A DNA stretch of 64,000 nucleotides from CAIQPS01 sp963783835 (lineage in GTDB: Bacteria > Actinomycetota > Thermoleophilia > RBG-16-64-13): positions 62,001-126,000 of the forward strand of contig CAWAOX010000014.1 in NCBI GenBank assembly GCA_963783835.1, given 5' to 3'. The position numbers were made by a program, and so were the translations under genes. This document shows positions 53,906 through 63,417 of the stretch, in pieces. The notes beneath the pieces are model-generated. The model was not told the DNA's origin, ran no database searches, and saw only the letters and a list, made by a program, of their open reading frames with translations. Position 1 is the stretch's first letter; each line of letters starts with the position of its first letter.

Positions 53906-54159
53906 CGGACCCCTCCTTACTGAGCAAGCTTGCGATCGGGAGGGGGCGATGGCTCGAATCAGGCCCCACTCCGGTGTCCCTTGGGAGCTACAGATTAGGA
54001 AAGCTACTTGCTCCCCATACAGTTTTAGTATAGGCAGGCCGCGCCCGTCGTCAATGAGCAAAATAGGCCCCCCGGCTTGGCAAGGCGTGGCAGCCGCAGA
54101 AGGGACTTCGCACCTGCCACAGAGTGCTATCCCGGGGGAAAGATGCCGGTCGACCGCTC

Positions 54160-56673
54160 CTATCTCGTCACCCCGATCACATCCACCGCGTCCAGGTTGA
54201 TGTTGTAGTCGGTGGCGGCCGTCCGTTTGGTGCCCGTCCACGTGATGGTCACCGTGTGGTCGCCCGGCGTGAGAAAGCCGCTCTTCCAGACCGTCTGCTT
54301 GAACAGGGTGCTGGAGCTGTAGAAGTCGACGAGCACGGCCGGCTGGTCGTCGAGTTTGATCTCCGCTATGCCGTAGACCGGGCTCTTCTTGGCGATGACG
54401 TTGCAGCTGATACCGGTGAACTTGATGGTCACCGTAGCGCCGGATCTATTGGCGAACTTGAAGCTGGACCCGGACGCAGAGCTGGTGCTCGACGAGGTCC
54501 ACGTCCCATCCCACACGAGCTTGGAGTTGGTCTGCTCGAAACGGGTGGCGGAAGCCAGGCTGCCCATCACGTCCACAGCATCGATACCGATGTTGGTGTC
54601 GGTGGCCGACGCGTTCTTGTTGCCGGTCCATTCGATCTTCACCCAATGCAGGCCGGCGGTCAGCTTCCCGGTGTTCCAAACGATCTGTTGATGCCGGGTG
54701 GCCGCGTCGTAGAGGTCCACGGTGCTCGATTCATCCGCACCGTCCACGGTCACCTTCGCCTTGCCGTAGACAGGGCTCTTCTTCGCCAGCCAGGAGAGGC
54801 TCGCACCGTTGAACGGCACGGTCACCGAGGCGTTCGAGGCGTTCGAGTACTTGAAGCTGCCACCGGATGCGGAGGAGACAGTCGAGGTGCTCCACGTGCC
54901 GGCGTAGGCGAGGGCCGCGGCGGTCTGCTGATACCGGGTGAGCGAGACCGCCTGGGTGAGCGTCCCTTGGATGTCGAAAGCATCCACTCCGATGTTGGTG
55001 CCGATGGCAGAGGCGTTCCTGGTGCCGGTCCATTCGATCTTGACGGTATGGGGGCCGGAATCGAGCATTCCCGTGCTCCAGACGCAGCGCTGGTAGGCCG
55101 GGGAGGCGCTGTAGAGGTCGACGGTCACCGGGTCCTTGGCGTCCAGCGTCACCTTGGCCTTCCCGTACACCGGACTCTGCTTGGCGATCCAGGCGAGGTA
55201 GGTGCCCGTGAAGCTCGCCGTCACCGAGCCGGTGGCGTTGCAGAAGCGGAAGCTGCCGCCTGATGCCGAGGTCGTGCTTGAGACCGTCCAGGTGCCGGAA
55301 TAGGCAAGGTGGCTGTCGGCCTGGTCGTAGCGGGGAAGGTAGAGGAAGTCGTTACCCGCGCCGTCCGTACTCGACGTACCCCCGGCCGCGGTGACAGTGA
55401 CGTCCACCTTGCCGGCTGCATGGGCCGGAGCCACCACCGTGATCTTGGTGGGCGAGTTGACGGTGTACCTGGTCGCGTTCGTGCCGCCGAACTTCACGGC
55501 CGAAGCTCCGGTCATGCTGAGGAAGCCGCTGCCGTTGATGACCGCGGTCGCGCCACCCGCATTCGGCCCCGTGGCCGGGTCGATCGAGGTGATCTCGGGG
55601 ACGGTCACCGGGTAGGCGACTGCGGTGAAGACCTGGTAGTCGGCGCCGTCGTAGCCGGCCCAGACGATGCGGTCACCAGATACCCGCGGCCAGTATTCGT
55701 CCCGGCTGTTCGAGGTCACCTTCACGGTCCCGCCGGTCGGCGTCCAGGTGAAGACCTCCGCGTCACTGCCGTCATTGCCGCTCCACGTCACCCGATCGCC
55801 GGAGACCTCTTGCCGATACTCCTGATATGAGTTGTTCGTGAGTTGTTGGGTCCCCCCATCCGGAGTCCACGTGAAAATGTCGCGGTCGGCGCCGTCGACG
55901 GCGTGCCAGACTATGCGGTCGCCGGACACGACCGCCCAGCTTTCGTGGAGCGGCTTCGAGGGGATGACCTCGAGCCCCCCGCTCGGCGTCCACGTGACGA
56001 GCCGGAAGGGCTCGCCCATGCACACCCAGGCGATCCGGTCGCCCGACACCGATACCTGCTCGCCCACGTGCCCATCCGTGGTCAGCCGGACGGTCCCCTC
56101 CGTCGGTGTCCAGGTGAAGGCCTCGAACCCGCCATCGTAGGAACCGACCCAGGCGATGCGATCGCCGGACACCACTGGTATCCCGCATGCGGCACTCCCG
56201 GGCAGAGGCACTTCGACGATCCCACTGGCCGGCGTCCAAGTCATGATCTTCGGCCACTCACACCAGGCGATGCGGTCCCCGGAGGACGTGAGGGTGTATA
56301 CGTCATCGGTGCTGGTGACACGTTTCGCCCCCTCGCCGGGCGTCCACGTGTAGATCTCCTCGCCGGCGGAGACGTCATGGACCCACGCCACGCGGTCATC
56401 GGAAACCCCACCGACGTGGTCGTCGACGCTGTTCGACGTCAACTGGACCATACCGGTCTCAGGAGTCCAGGTGAAGACCTCGTCGTCGTGCCCGTCGTAC
56501 CGGCTCCAGACCACCCGATCTCCGGATACCAGCACGGCGACGTCACCCTGGTTGTCCGAGGTCAGTTGGGTCACAAACCAGGCCTCCGAAGCGGCGAGAG
56601 CGCTCGCCGGCAGTAGCAGCGGAAGGAGCAGGATGATTCCCATACAGACCATCGCTACCCGGCACTTCTTCAC
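54160..56673 (-). CDS. Secreted TolB-like propeller protein with IPT domain and three surface modules
   Basis: 837 aa from the GTG at 56673, which has AGGGGGG five bases upstream. Signal peptide at 1-28. The region ~30-370 consists of repeats of the form VSGDRIVWxxxDGxDxxVFTWTP, about eight copies, a TolB-like beta-propeller. An IPT/TIG domain follows (about 370-455). Three modules follow: RYDQADSHLAYSG..., RYQQTAAALAYAG... and RFEQTNSKLVWDG..., each ending IDAVDVMGSL-like. Probably a surface adhesion or binding protein. Confidence 0.85.
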   Translation of the reverse strand: MKKCRVAMVCMGIILLLPLLLPASALAASEAWFVTQLTSDNQGDVAVLVSGDRVVWSRYDGHDDEVFTWTPETGMVQLTSNSVDDHVGGVSDDRVAWVHDVSAGEEIYTWTPGEGAKRVTSTDDVYTLTSSGDRIAWCEWPKIMTWTPASGIVEVPLPGSAACGIPVVSGDRIAWVGSYDGGFEAFTWTPTEGTVRLTTDGHVGEQVSVSGDRIAWVCMGEPFRLVTWTPSGGLEVIPSKPLHESWAVVSGDRIVWHAVDGADRDIFTWTPDGGTQQLTNNSYQEYRQEVSGDRVTWSGNDGSDAEVFTWTPTGGTVKVTSNSRDEYWPRVSGDRIVWAGYDGADYQVFTAVAYPVTVPEITSIDPATGPNAGGATAVINGSGFLSMTGASAVKFGGTNATRYTVNSPTKITVVAPAHAAGKVDVTVTAAGGTSSTDGAGNDFLYLPRYDQADSHLAYSGTWTVSSTTSASGGSFRFCNATGSVTASFTGTYLAWIAKQSPVYGKAKVTLDAKDPVTVDLYSASPAYQRCVWSTGMLDSGPHTVKIEWTGTRNASAIGTNIGVDAFDIQGTLTQAVSLTRYQQTAAALAYAGTWSTSTVSSASGGSFKYSNASNASVTVPFNGASLSWLAKKSPVYGKAKVTVDGADESSTVDLYDAATRHQQIVWNTGKLTAGLHWVKIEWTGNKNASATDTNIGIDAVDVMGSLASATRFEQTNSKLVWDGTWTSSSTSSASGSSFKFANRSGATVTIKFTGISCNVIAKKSPVYGIAEIKLDDQPAVLVDFYSSSTLFKQTVWKSGFLTPGDHTVTITWTGTKRTAATDYNINLDAVDVIGVTR

Positions 56674-56886
56674 GATGCCCCCCTTCGTCGACAATCCGCC
56701 GCGGCCTCAGCTGCCACGCTTCGCCACACGAGAACTGGCTATCCGATCATCCGGAACACTTTGCACTACATCCAAGTCGATTCTATAACCGCGCGACAAA
56801 GAGTTCTTGATGTCCGGATACGAGCGCTCTGTTACACGCGTGCCCTTTGGTAAAGTACTTCGCGCCGCGCGCGACAAAGGCACACG

Positions 56887-59115
56887 ATGGCGTCGGAGGT
56901 CGCAGGAGTCTTGATAGGACGCCTATTCGACGGTCGTTATGAGGTCGTCAGCAAGCTCGGCAGCGGCCGCGTGGCCGATGTCTACCTTGCCAACGACCGC
57001 GTTCTCGGTCGGCAGGTCGCGCTCAAGGTACTCAGCTCTCGCTTCGCGGACGACGAGCAGTTCCTCGAGCGTTTCCGCCGCGAGGTCAGCCGCGCTGCCG
57101 GTTTGACCCATCCGAACATCGTGCAGATCAGTCACCGGGGGCAGGCGGAGGGCACGTATTACGTGGCTATGGAGTACCTGGCGGGGCGGTCTCTCCAGGC
57201 GATCATCCTTGAGTACGCTCCCCTCAGCGCCGACCTCATCACATCAGTATCGCTGCAGATCCTCGAGGCGCTCCGCTTCGCTCACCGGCTTAACGTCGTC
57301 CACGGTGATATCAGGCCGGAGAACATCGTCGTCGATAGCGAGGGCCGCGTGAAGGTCACGGACTTCGGCATCGCTCGGACGGCCCAGGAACGACCGGTAG
57401 ACGGCGCTTCGGACCTCTACTCGCTCGGCGTGGTGATGTACCAGATGGCCACCGGGCGCCTCCCTTTCGAGGGAGACGACGCGGTGAGCATCCCGGGAAA
57501 GCTCGGAGCGATCATCATGCGCTCGCTTGGTCTGGGGCCCGCCGACCGCTATCTCACCGCTCAGGCCATGCTGGACGATATGCGGGGGGTGCAGGAGGGC
57601 GAAGCAGAGGTGAGACCACACGGCTTCGCGGAAGAAGCAGCCCGGGTCATGGCCTCCACCACGACGGCGGCGGCAGCAGCAAGCGGGCCTGGGGCGACTC
57701 GGCCGCCCTCACAGGCGAGTCAGAGGCCGGACGACCAGGCGCCCATCATCGAACCCGACGAGGAGCCGGGCCGCCCGCGGCGCGTGTGGCCATGGGTCCT
57801 TGTGACCATTCTCATCCTGGCACTCGCGGCCGCCGCCTACGTGATGGTCTCGAACCGAAGTGGCACGGACAGGCCGCAGTTCGGCACTGTGCCGGAAGTC
57901 GTCAGATTGACCGAGGCCAAGGCGATCGCGAAGATCCTGGCGGCAGGCTTCAGCTACCGAGTGGAAGGCAGGCAGCCCTCGTTGGACGTAGCGGAGGGCG
58001 ATGTTCTACGCCAAGACACCGCGGGCGGGACGAAGCTCGAGAAGAGCAAGACGGTCGGCATCTGGATCTCTTCTGGGACAGGCCAGATCGCGGTGCCGGA
58101 CGTGGTCGGTCTGACCCAGGCGGAGGCGGTCGAGAGACTCGGCAAGGCCGGGCTGGAGGCTGTGGCGAAGCCCGAGGTCGGTTCGGATGTGGAGGTCGGC
58201 AGGGTCTTGCGTCAGAACCCGGAGGCCGACAAGAAGGTCGACCCGGGCACTACGGTGGCAATCACTGTCGCAGCTGTCACGAACACGGTGAAGGTGCCTC
58301 CTCTCACCGGCATCGCCCAGGAGAGCGCAGCGGCATTGCTCCAAGCCCTGGGTCTAGTCGCCGACGTTCAGGAGACGGATTCGACGCTGCCCGGAGGCAC
58401 CGTGGACCACCAGGATCCGGTGAGCGCGAGCGAAGTGCAACCGGGCACCACCGTGAAGATCTTCGTGAGCAATGCCCCGGCGGCGAAGACCGTCATCGTG
58501 CCGGCGGTCGGCGCACTTGGCCTCACCGAGGCGCAGGCGAAAGCCATCCTTGCGAAGTACCGGCTCAAGGCCGAGGTGATCGATCTGGAAACACCGGACT
58601 TCAAGCCCGGGCTCTGCATCTACCAGGACCCTGCGCTCGGAGCGGAGGTCAAGATCGGCAGCGTGGTGAGTATCACCATCGCGCGCAAGCCGACCACGAC
58701 CACCCTGCCGCCCCCACCGGCTGGTGCCACCCGATACGACCACACAGACAGACACATCGTGAAGACCGGCATCTGGGCCGACTACTACGTTGCCGCCGCC
58801 TACCTGGGCAGCTACGGCCGGTCGAGCGCCAGCGGGACTTCGGCCACCATCTATTTCACCGGCACCCGCCTGGAATGGATCGCCATGAAGGGCACCACCA
58901 CCGGGATAGCCGACGTGTACCTCGACGGGGTCAAGAAGGCCACCATCAACCTGGCTGCGCCGGCGGCCACGTACATGGTGAACGTCTGGTCCACCGGCAC
59001 CCTGGCGCGCGGCTCTCACAAGGTCACGATCGTCCTCAGCTCGCGCAGTCCCGCCGGCAAGTACCTGACCCTCGACGCGGTCGACATTTGGGGGACGATC
59101 AGGACCGCACCGTAG
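56887..59115 (+). CDS. PASTA-domain Ser/Thr kinase-like protein, probable pseudokinase, with C-terminal surface module
   Basis: 742 aa. The kinase-like domain (about 15-235) has a Gly loop LGSGRVADV, K47 and E66, but the catalytic loop reads H139-G-D-I-R-P-E-N rather than HRDLKPxN. The segment after D159-F-G is about 20 residues short: no GT-x-x-Y-APE is present, so no activation loop exists, and a second gap lies before GPADRY. TM at 301-321, four PASTA domains (about 332-398, 401-463, 467-529, 537-600) and one module (615-738, RYDHTDRHIVKTG to LDAVDIWG). PASTA kinases sense muropeptides and control wall growth. Here the cytoplasmic domain may only bind partners. Confidence 0.85.
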   Translation: MASEVAGVLIGRLFDGRYEVVSKLGSGRVADVYLANDRVLGRQVALKVLSSRFADDEQFLERFRREVSRAAGLTHPNIVQISHRGQAEGTYYVAMEYLAGRSLQAIILEYAPLSADLITSVSLQILEALRFAHRLNVVHGDIRPENIVVDSEGRVKVTDFGIARTAQERPVDGASDLYSLGVVMYQMATGRLPFEGDDAVSIPGKLGAIIMRSLGLGPADRYLTAQAMLDDMRGVQEGEAEVRPHGFAEEAARVMASTTTAAAAASGPGATRPPSQASQRPDDQAPIIEPDEEPGRPRRVWPWVLVTILILALAAAAYVMVSNRSGTDRPQFGTVPEVVRLTEAKAIAKILAAGFSYRVEGRQPSLDVAEGDVLRQDTAGGTKLEKSKTVGIWISSGTGQIAVPDVVGLTQAEAVERLGKAGLEAVAKPEVGSDVEVGRVLRQNPEADKKVDPGTTVAITVAAVTNTVKVPPLTGIAQESAAALLQALGLVADVQETDSTLPGGTVDHQDPVSASEVQPGTTVKIFVSNAPAAKTVIVPAVGALGLTEAQAKAILAKYRLKAEVIDLETPDFKPGLCIYQDPALGAEVKIGSVVSITIARKPTTTTLPPPPAGATRYDHTDRHIVKTGIWADYYVAAAYLGSYGRSSASGTSATIYFTGTRLEWIAMKGTTTGIADVYLDGVKKATINLAAPAATYMVNVWSTGTLARGSHKVTIVLSSRSPAGKYLTLDAVDIWGTIRTAP

Positions 59116-59232
59116 AAGACGCCCACGCCCAGCGGCGTCCCCTTCCGGTCCGCTCCGGTGGTAGGGCCAAGCATAGGGTCGGACCCTGAACACGCGCCCG
59201 CGCGCCCGAGGGCAGCCTCCCCCTTGTGATCT

Positions 59233-62200
59233 CTACCGAACCGTCTCCCAGATATCCACAGCGTCGAGGGTGATGTACTTGGTGCTGCCGGTCCCGTTGG
59301 GATAGACGTAGCGTTCGATACGCACCGTGTGCACGTCGGGCGCTCCCAGGTCGCCTGTCGACCACACCATCACCTGATAGCTGGCCGTGGTGGCCGTCAG
59401 GTCGAGCGGGGTGGGAGTCATGAGAACGTTGTCCAAGTACACCATCGCGTAGCCCGTGCTTGTGCCTTTCATGGCGATCCAGTCGAGCCGGCTGCCGTTG
59501 AAGGTTACGGAGGCGCTGGCGCCCCCGGTCAGGGAGCGGCCGTAACTGGTGCCGGAGGCCTTGCTGCTGGAGAAGTTGCTCCAGGAGCCCACCTTGGCTA
59601 TGCGGGTGTCGGTCTGCTCGTAGCGCGTCGGCGGGGCTGAGATGGTCCCCGCGATGTCGACCGCGTCAAGCGTCACGTACTTCGTGCTGGTGTTGACGAT
59701 CTTGAAGCTATGGAGCCCGGGAGAGAGCGGGCCGCTCGACCACACGTTCTGCTGGTACTTCGCCGGGCTGGAGGCCAGGTTGACGGTGGCCTTCTTCGCG
59801 CCGTCCACATACACATCGGCGGTACCGGTGGTGGTCCCGGTCATGGCTATCCAGTCGATCTGGGTGCCGCTGAACCACACCGTGGCCGTGGCCCCGGTCG
59901 TATTCGAGCGACCGTAGGTGCCCATGTACGACGCGGCACTGGTGTAGTTGGCCCAGCTGCCGGTCTTAACGATCTTGAGGTCGGGCTGGTCGTAGCGGGT
60001 GACCGGCGGCGTCGTGGTGTAGGTGAAGTCGGCCGTGGGCAGGTCGGCCGTGGTGCCGCCGGCGGCGACCACCTTGACCCGCACGGTGCCTTCGCTGTGC
60101 GCCGGCGCGACCGCCGTGATCTTGGTGGAGGAGTTCACCTCGTAGGTGGTGGCATTCAGGCCGCCGAAGGTCACGGCCGCGGCCCCAGAGAGACCGCTGA
60201 AGTCGCTGCCGTTGATGGTCACCTGGGTGCCACCGTCAACAGAACCGGTGTTGGGGGAGAGGGAGGTGATGGTGGGCGTCCCGGGCGCGGCATAGGTGAA
60301 GTCGTCTGCGGCCGTGTTGGCCGTGGCTCCTGCCGGGGTGGTCACCTGCACCTGCACGGTGCCGGCCCCATGCGCGGGCGTGACGGCGGTGATCTGGGTG
60401 GCGGAGTTCACGGTGACGCTGGCGGCGGGAATGCCGCCGAAGGTGACGGACGTGGCCCCGCTGAGGTTGGCCCCCGTGATGACCACCGTGTCGCCTCCCA
60501 GGCTAGAGCCGGTGTGGCTGGAGAGGGCGGTGATGACCGGCGGTGCGTAGGTGAGGACCCCCGCCACGTCGACTGCGTCCAAGGTGATGCGCTTGCCCGA
60601 CGCGTTGGTCGAGGTGTACTTGATCTCCACTTTGTGAGGCCCGCTGGGCAGGATGCCCGTGGTGAAGACCTTGACGTTGTAGGTGGCGACGGTGGCCGCC
60701 AGGTTGATGGTGTCGGTCTTCACGTCGTCTACATAGAAGTCGGCAGACCCGGTCGTCGTACCCTTCATCACCGCCGCGTCGAGGCGAATGCCGTTGAAGT
60801 AGATGGTAGCGGCGGCGTTGGTCGCGCTCGAGTAGCTGTAGCTGCCTCCCGAAGCCAAGGGGGCTGAGTACGGCGTCCACGCGGGAGTGTAGTAGATGTG
60901 GGGGTCGGTCTGCTCGTAGCGGGAGAGGCGTGCCAGCGAGAAATCGACCCCAGTGACATCCGTATTCGTCAGATGGACCGGGGTCGCGTCGGCCAACTCG
61001 TTCTCCCCCAGTGGGAGGCCATCGAACCACTCGTCTATGTAGCCAAGACCCATGTCGTCTAAGGTCCGCACGTAGTACGTCCCCGCCGGCAGAGCCCAAG
61101 TGGTGTACGCCTTGCCGACGTCGTCAGCAGCGAAGCCCGGGCTATAGAGAGTATCGGTGCCGTCGACGACCTCGACCATCACACCGGGGTCAGGTAGCGC
61201 CTGGCCCGTGGCATCATCCACCACGGTGCCGGAGATCGTGTATCCCTTGTCCAAGGCGAAGTCGATGCCGGTCTGGAAGATAGGTGTCAGGTCCACGATA
61301 GTGGCGCGTTCACCCAGGATGTCCCCGGGCACGGGGGTGTTCAGATACCACTCGTCCACGTACCCGTCGTAGTTGAAGGTGTTGAGAAGATACTGTCCGA
61401 GCAGAAGTCCGTCGAAGTCGTAGTACCCGTACTCGTCCGTGAGTACATACACCGAGAAATCGTGGGACGGGGGGCGTAGAACGACACTGACATCAGCCAG
61501 TCCTGTGCCCAGGGAATCGGTGACTCTGCCGGAAATGCGGGACCCGTAGTCCAGCACGAAGTTCTTGCCGGTGGCGTTGCTCGTGCTGATGTTGATGGTG
61601 GTGGCCGACTCGCCCTCCAGGTCCGTCAGTACCGGGTCATTGTTGTACCACTCGTCGACGTACACGGCCGCGTCCACCGTGCGTATCCGGTACTGCCCTG
61701 CGGGCAGCCCCCAGATCGTGTAGTTGCCGCTGGCGTCTGTAATCCCTGAACCCACGTAGTTGCCGGAAAGGTCAAAAGCTGCTACTTCCAGTTCCACGAA
61801 CACGGCTCCGTCGGCACCGTGCACGTACCCGGAGATGGATCTACCTGTGGCCAGTGAGAAGTTGATGCCGGTGCGGGTAGCGGTGCTCCCCAGATCGAGC
61901 CAGGTGGCCCCCGCCGCATCCCAGTTGCCCGGCAGGCGCACGTTGTTGTACCACTCGTCGATGTAGTTGCGCTCGTTGTAGGTGGAGAGGATCAGGGGGA
62001 CGTTGGGGAGGCCGGACAGCGAGTAGGCCCCACTGGAAGACGTGACGGTATCGGCGATGATATTGAATTCCTCGTCCCAGGCCAGCACATACACGTTCGC
62101 CAGCCCCGTCCCCGCGGAGTTCGTCACCTTCCCAGAGATGACGCCGGTGCCCGCTGCGCCTTGCTCGGAGAGGATGCCATCGACGTCAAAGGCATCCACG

Positions 62201-62817
62201 TTGATGTAGTAGCCTCCGGAGGAAGCGTTCTTGGTACCCGTACACTCGATCTTCAGAGTGTGGTAGCCGCTGCCCAGCGTCCCGCTGTTCCAGACCATCA
62301 CCTGGGCGCTGGTGCTGGAGGAATAGAGATCTACCGTCCCTTTGTCCACGCCGTCGAGGGTCAGCCTGGCCTTGCCGTAGTTCCTGTCTTTCCAGGACAC
62401 CCAAGCCACATAGGTGCCGTTGAAGTTCACGGTCACGGACGAGCCCGCAGAATCGGTGGATGCATAGCTGCCGCCGTAGGCCGAACCAGCTGCCAACCTG
62501 CGCCAGGTCCCGGAGTAGAGCAGATAGGAGTCGGTGTCATCGTACCGGTTCAGAGACGCAGCCGAATCGGCGCCCAGCACGCTCTGTAGGCCCGGGCCGA
62601 TCAGGGGGATGCGTCCACGGGCGGCCGCCGCATACGTTGCAGAGGCCGATGGCGTGCCCGGGGACTCGTATGCGAAGCCGGAATAACTCTCGGTCTGCGG
62701 TGCAGTGGCCATCGCGGTGCCGGCAAACATCACCAGCCCGAGGATCAAGGCCAAGGTAGCGATGAGGCCCCACCTGACCAGACAATCGCGCCGCCGTCTA
62801 AGACCGGTGACTCTCAC
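59233..62817 (-). CDS. Large secreted protein: four surface modules, four carboxypeptidase-regulatory repeats, two IPT domains
   Basis: 1194 aa from the GTG at 62817, chosen for AGGAGGGG six bases upstream. Signal helix (WGLIATLALILGLVMFAGTA), then module 1 (about 85-215). Four CarboxypepD_reg-like repeats follow (about 220-640), each with a Y-x-D-E-W motif such as NYIDEWYNN or GYIDEWFDG. After these come module 2, two IPT/TIG domains (about 770-945) and modules 3 and 4 to the C-terminus. The modules open with RYEQTDPHIYYTP, RYDQPDLKIVKTG and RYEQTDTRIAKVG. No catalytic residues are apparent; a surface adhesin or wall-associated structural protein is likely. Confidence 0.85.
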   Translation of the reverse strand: MRVTGLRRRRDCLVRWGLIATLALILGLVMFAGTAMATAPQTESYSGFAYESPGTPSASATYAAAARGRIPLIGPGLQSVLGADSAASLNRYDDTDSYLLYSGTWRRLAAGSAYGGSYASTDSAGSSVTVNFNGTYVAWVSWKDRNYGKARLTLDGVDKGTVDLYSSSTSAQVMVWNSGTLGSGYHTLKIECTGTKNASSGGYYINVDAFDVDGILSEQGAAGTGVISGKVTNSAGTGLANVYVLAWDEEFNIIADTVTSSSGAYSLSGLPNVPLILSTYNERNYIDEWYNNVRLPGNWDAAGATWLDLGSTATRTGINFSLATGRSISGYVHGADGAVFVELEVAAFDLSGNYVGSGITDASGNYTIWGLPAGQYRIRTVDAAVYVDEWYNNDPVLTDLEGESATTINISTSNATGKNFVLDYGSRISGRVTDSLGTGLADVSVVLRPPSHDFSVYVLTDEYGYYDFDGLLLGQYLLNTFNYDGYVDEWYLNTPVPGDILGERATIVDLTPIFQTGIDFALDKGYTISGTVVDDATGQALPDPGVMVEVVDGTDTLYSPGFAADDVGKAYTTWALPAGTYYVRTLDDMGLGYIDEWFDGLPLGENELADATPVHLTNTDVTGVDFSLARLSRYEQTDPHIYYTPAWTPYSAPLASGGSYSYSSATNAAATIYFNGIRLDAAVMKGTTTGSADFYVDDVKTDTINLAATVATYNVKVFTTGILPSGPHKVEIKYTSTNASGKRITLDAVDVAGVLTYAPPVITALSSHTGSSLGGDTVVITGANLSGATSVTFGGIPAASVTVNSATQITAVTPAHGAGTVQVQVTTPAGATANTAADDFTYAAPGTPTITSLSPNTGSVDGGTQVTINGSDFSGLSGAAAVTFGGLNATTYEVNSSTKITAVAPAHSEGTVRVKVVAAGGTTADLPTADFTYTTTPPVTRYDQPDLKIVKTGSWANYTSAASYMGTYGRSNTTGATATVWFSGTQIDWIAMTGTTTGTADVYVDGAKKATVNLASSPAKYQQNVWSSGPLSPGLHSFKIVNTSTKYVTLDAVDIAGTISAPPTRYEQTDTRIAKVGSWSNFSSSKASGTSYGRSLTGGASASVTFNGSRLDWIAMKGTSTGYAMVYLDNVLMTPTPLDLTATTASYQVMVWSTGDLGAPDVHTVRIERYVYPNGTGSTKYITLDAVDIWETVR

Positions 62818-63417
62818 GCAGACCCCTCCTTGGCTGGAATATCCACTCGATAGCCCTTTCGGCCGCCGCTTGCGCACGCACATAGTCTCGGGCGCGGGCA
62901 GGAAAGTCAATGACCAGTAGGCGGTCGCCGCCGTGAATCTGGTCGCAACACGCTACTTCGTCGCGGCTACTGCGAACGGCGTGGACCCTCCTTATCAGTT
63001 CTTCGGGATCGCTCGCGTTGTCTGGCCGCAGAAGGCCCTGGACGTCGGGAATTCCTTCTGGCCAACAGGAAGCAACGTACACGGTTGCTTCGCGTGTCGC
63101 ACGCTTTCGTTGTACCCTGAGCACAAGGATGGCATAGTGCGCCCACGAAATAGCCTCGACGGCAGCAGCCTGGAGAGTGTCGGGCTCCTTCGGCAGTTCG
63201 ACCGATGAGAGAAAGTTGGACTAATGCCACGCCGATACTGCAAGGACCTATCCGGGCCGCCAGCCTTCACCGCGATGGATGACGTCAATGCTGCGCTCCG
63301 GTACTTTCGCAAGCACGGAGCACCGACGGTCGCGACCTTCCGAGAAATGCCCAGATGGTGCCCGCGGTGGAGCTGCAGCCGATGAAGTACTAAGTTTCAA
63401 GCCCACGGAGGAACCCC
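62818..63417. other. 600-base region with no confident gene
   Basis: Several short frames overlap on both strands without family resemblance. The best of them has a weak ribosome site and starts at 63224; it is listed separately. No tRNA, palindromic operator or terminator was recognised. Confidence 0.4.
63224..63385 (+). CDS. Doubtful small ORF (53 aa)
   Basis: ATG at 63224 preceded by GAGAGAAAG. The product contains AMDDVNAALRYFRKHGAP and matches no family. It may be a short gene, a fragment or chance. Confidence 0.2.
   Translation: MPRRYCKDLSGPPAFTAMDDVNAALRYFRKHGAPTVATFREMPRWCPRWSCSR

Noticed and set aside
59116..59232. AGGGTCGGACCCT as a terminator between the PASTA kinase and the large secreted protein
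   Set aside because: The arms are six bases with a one-base centre, which cannot form a stable hairpin loop.
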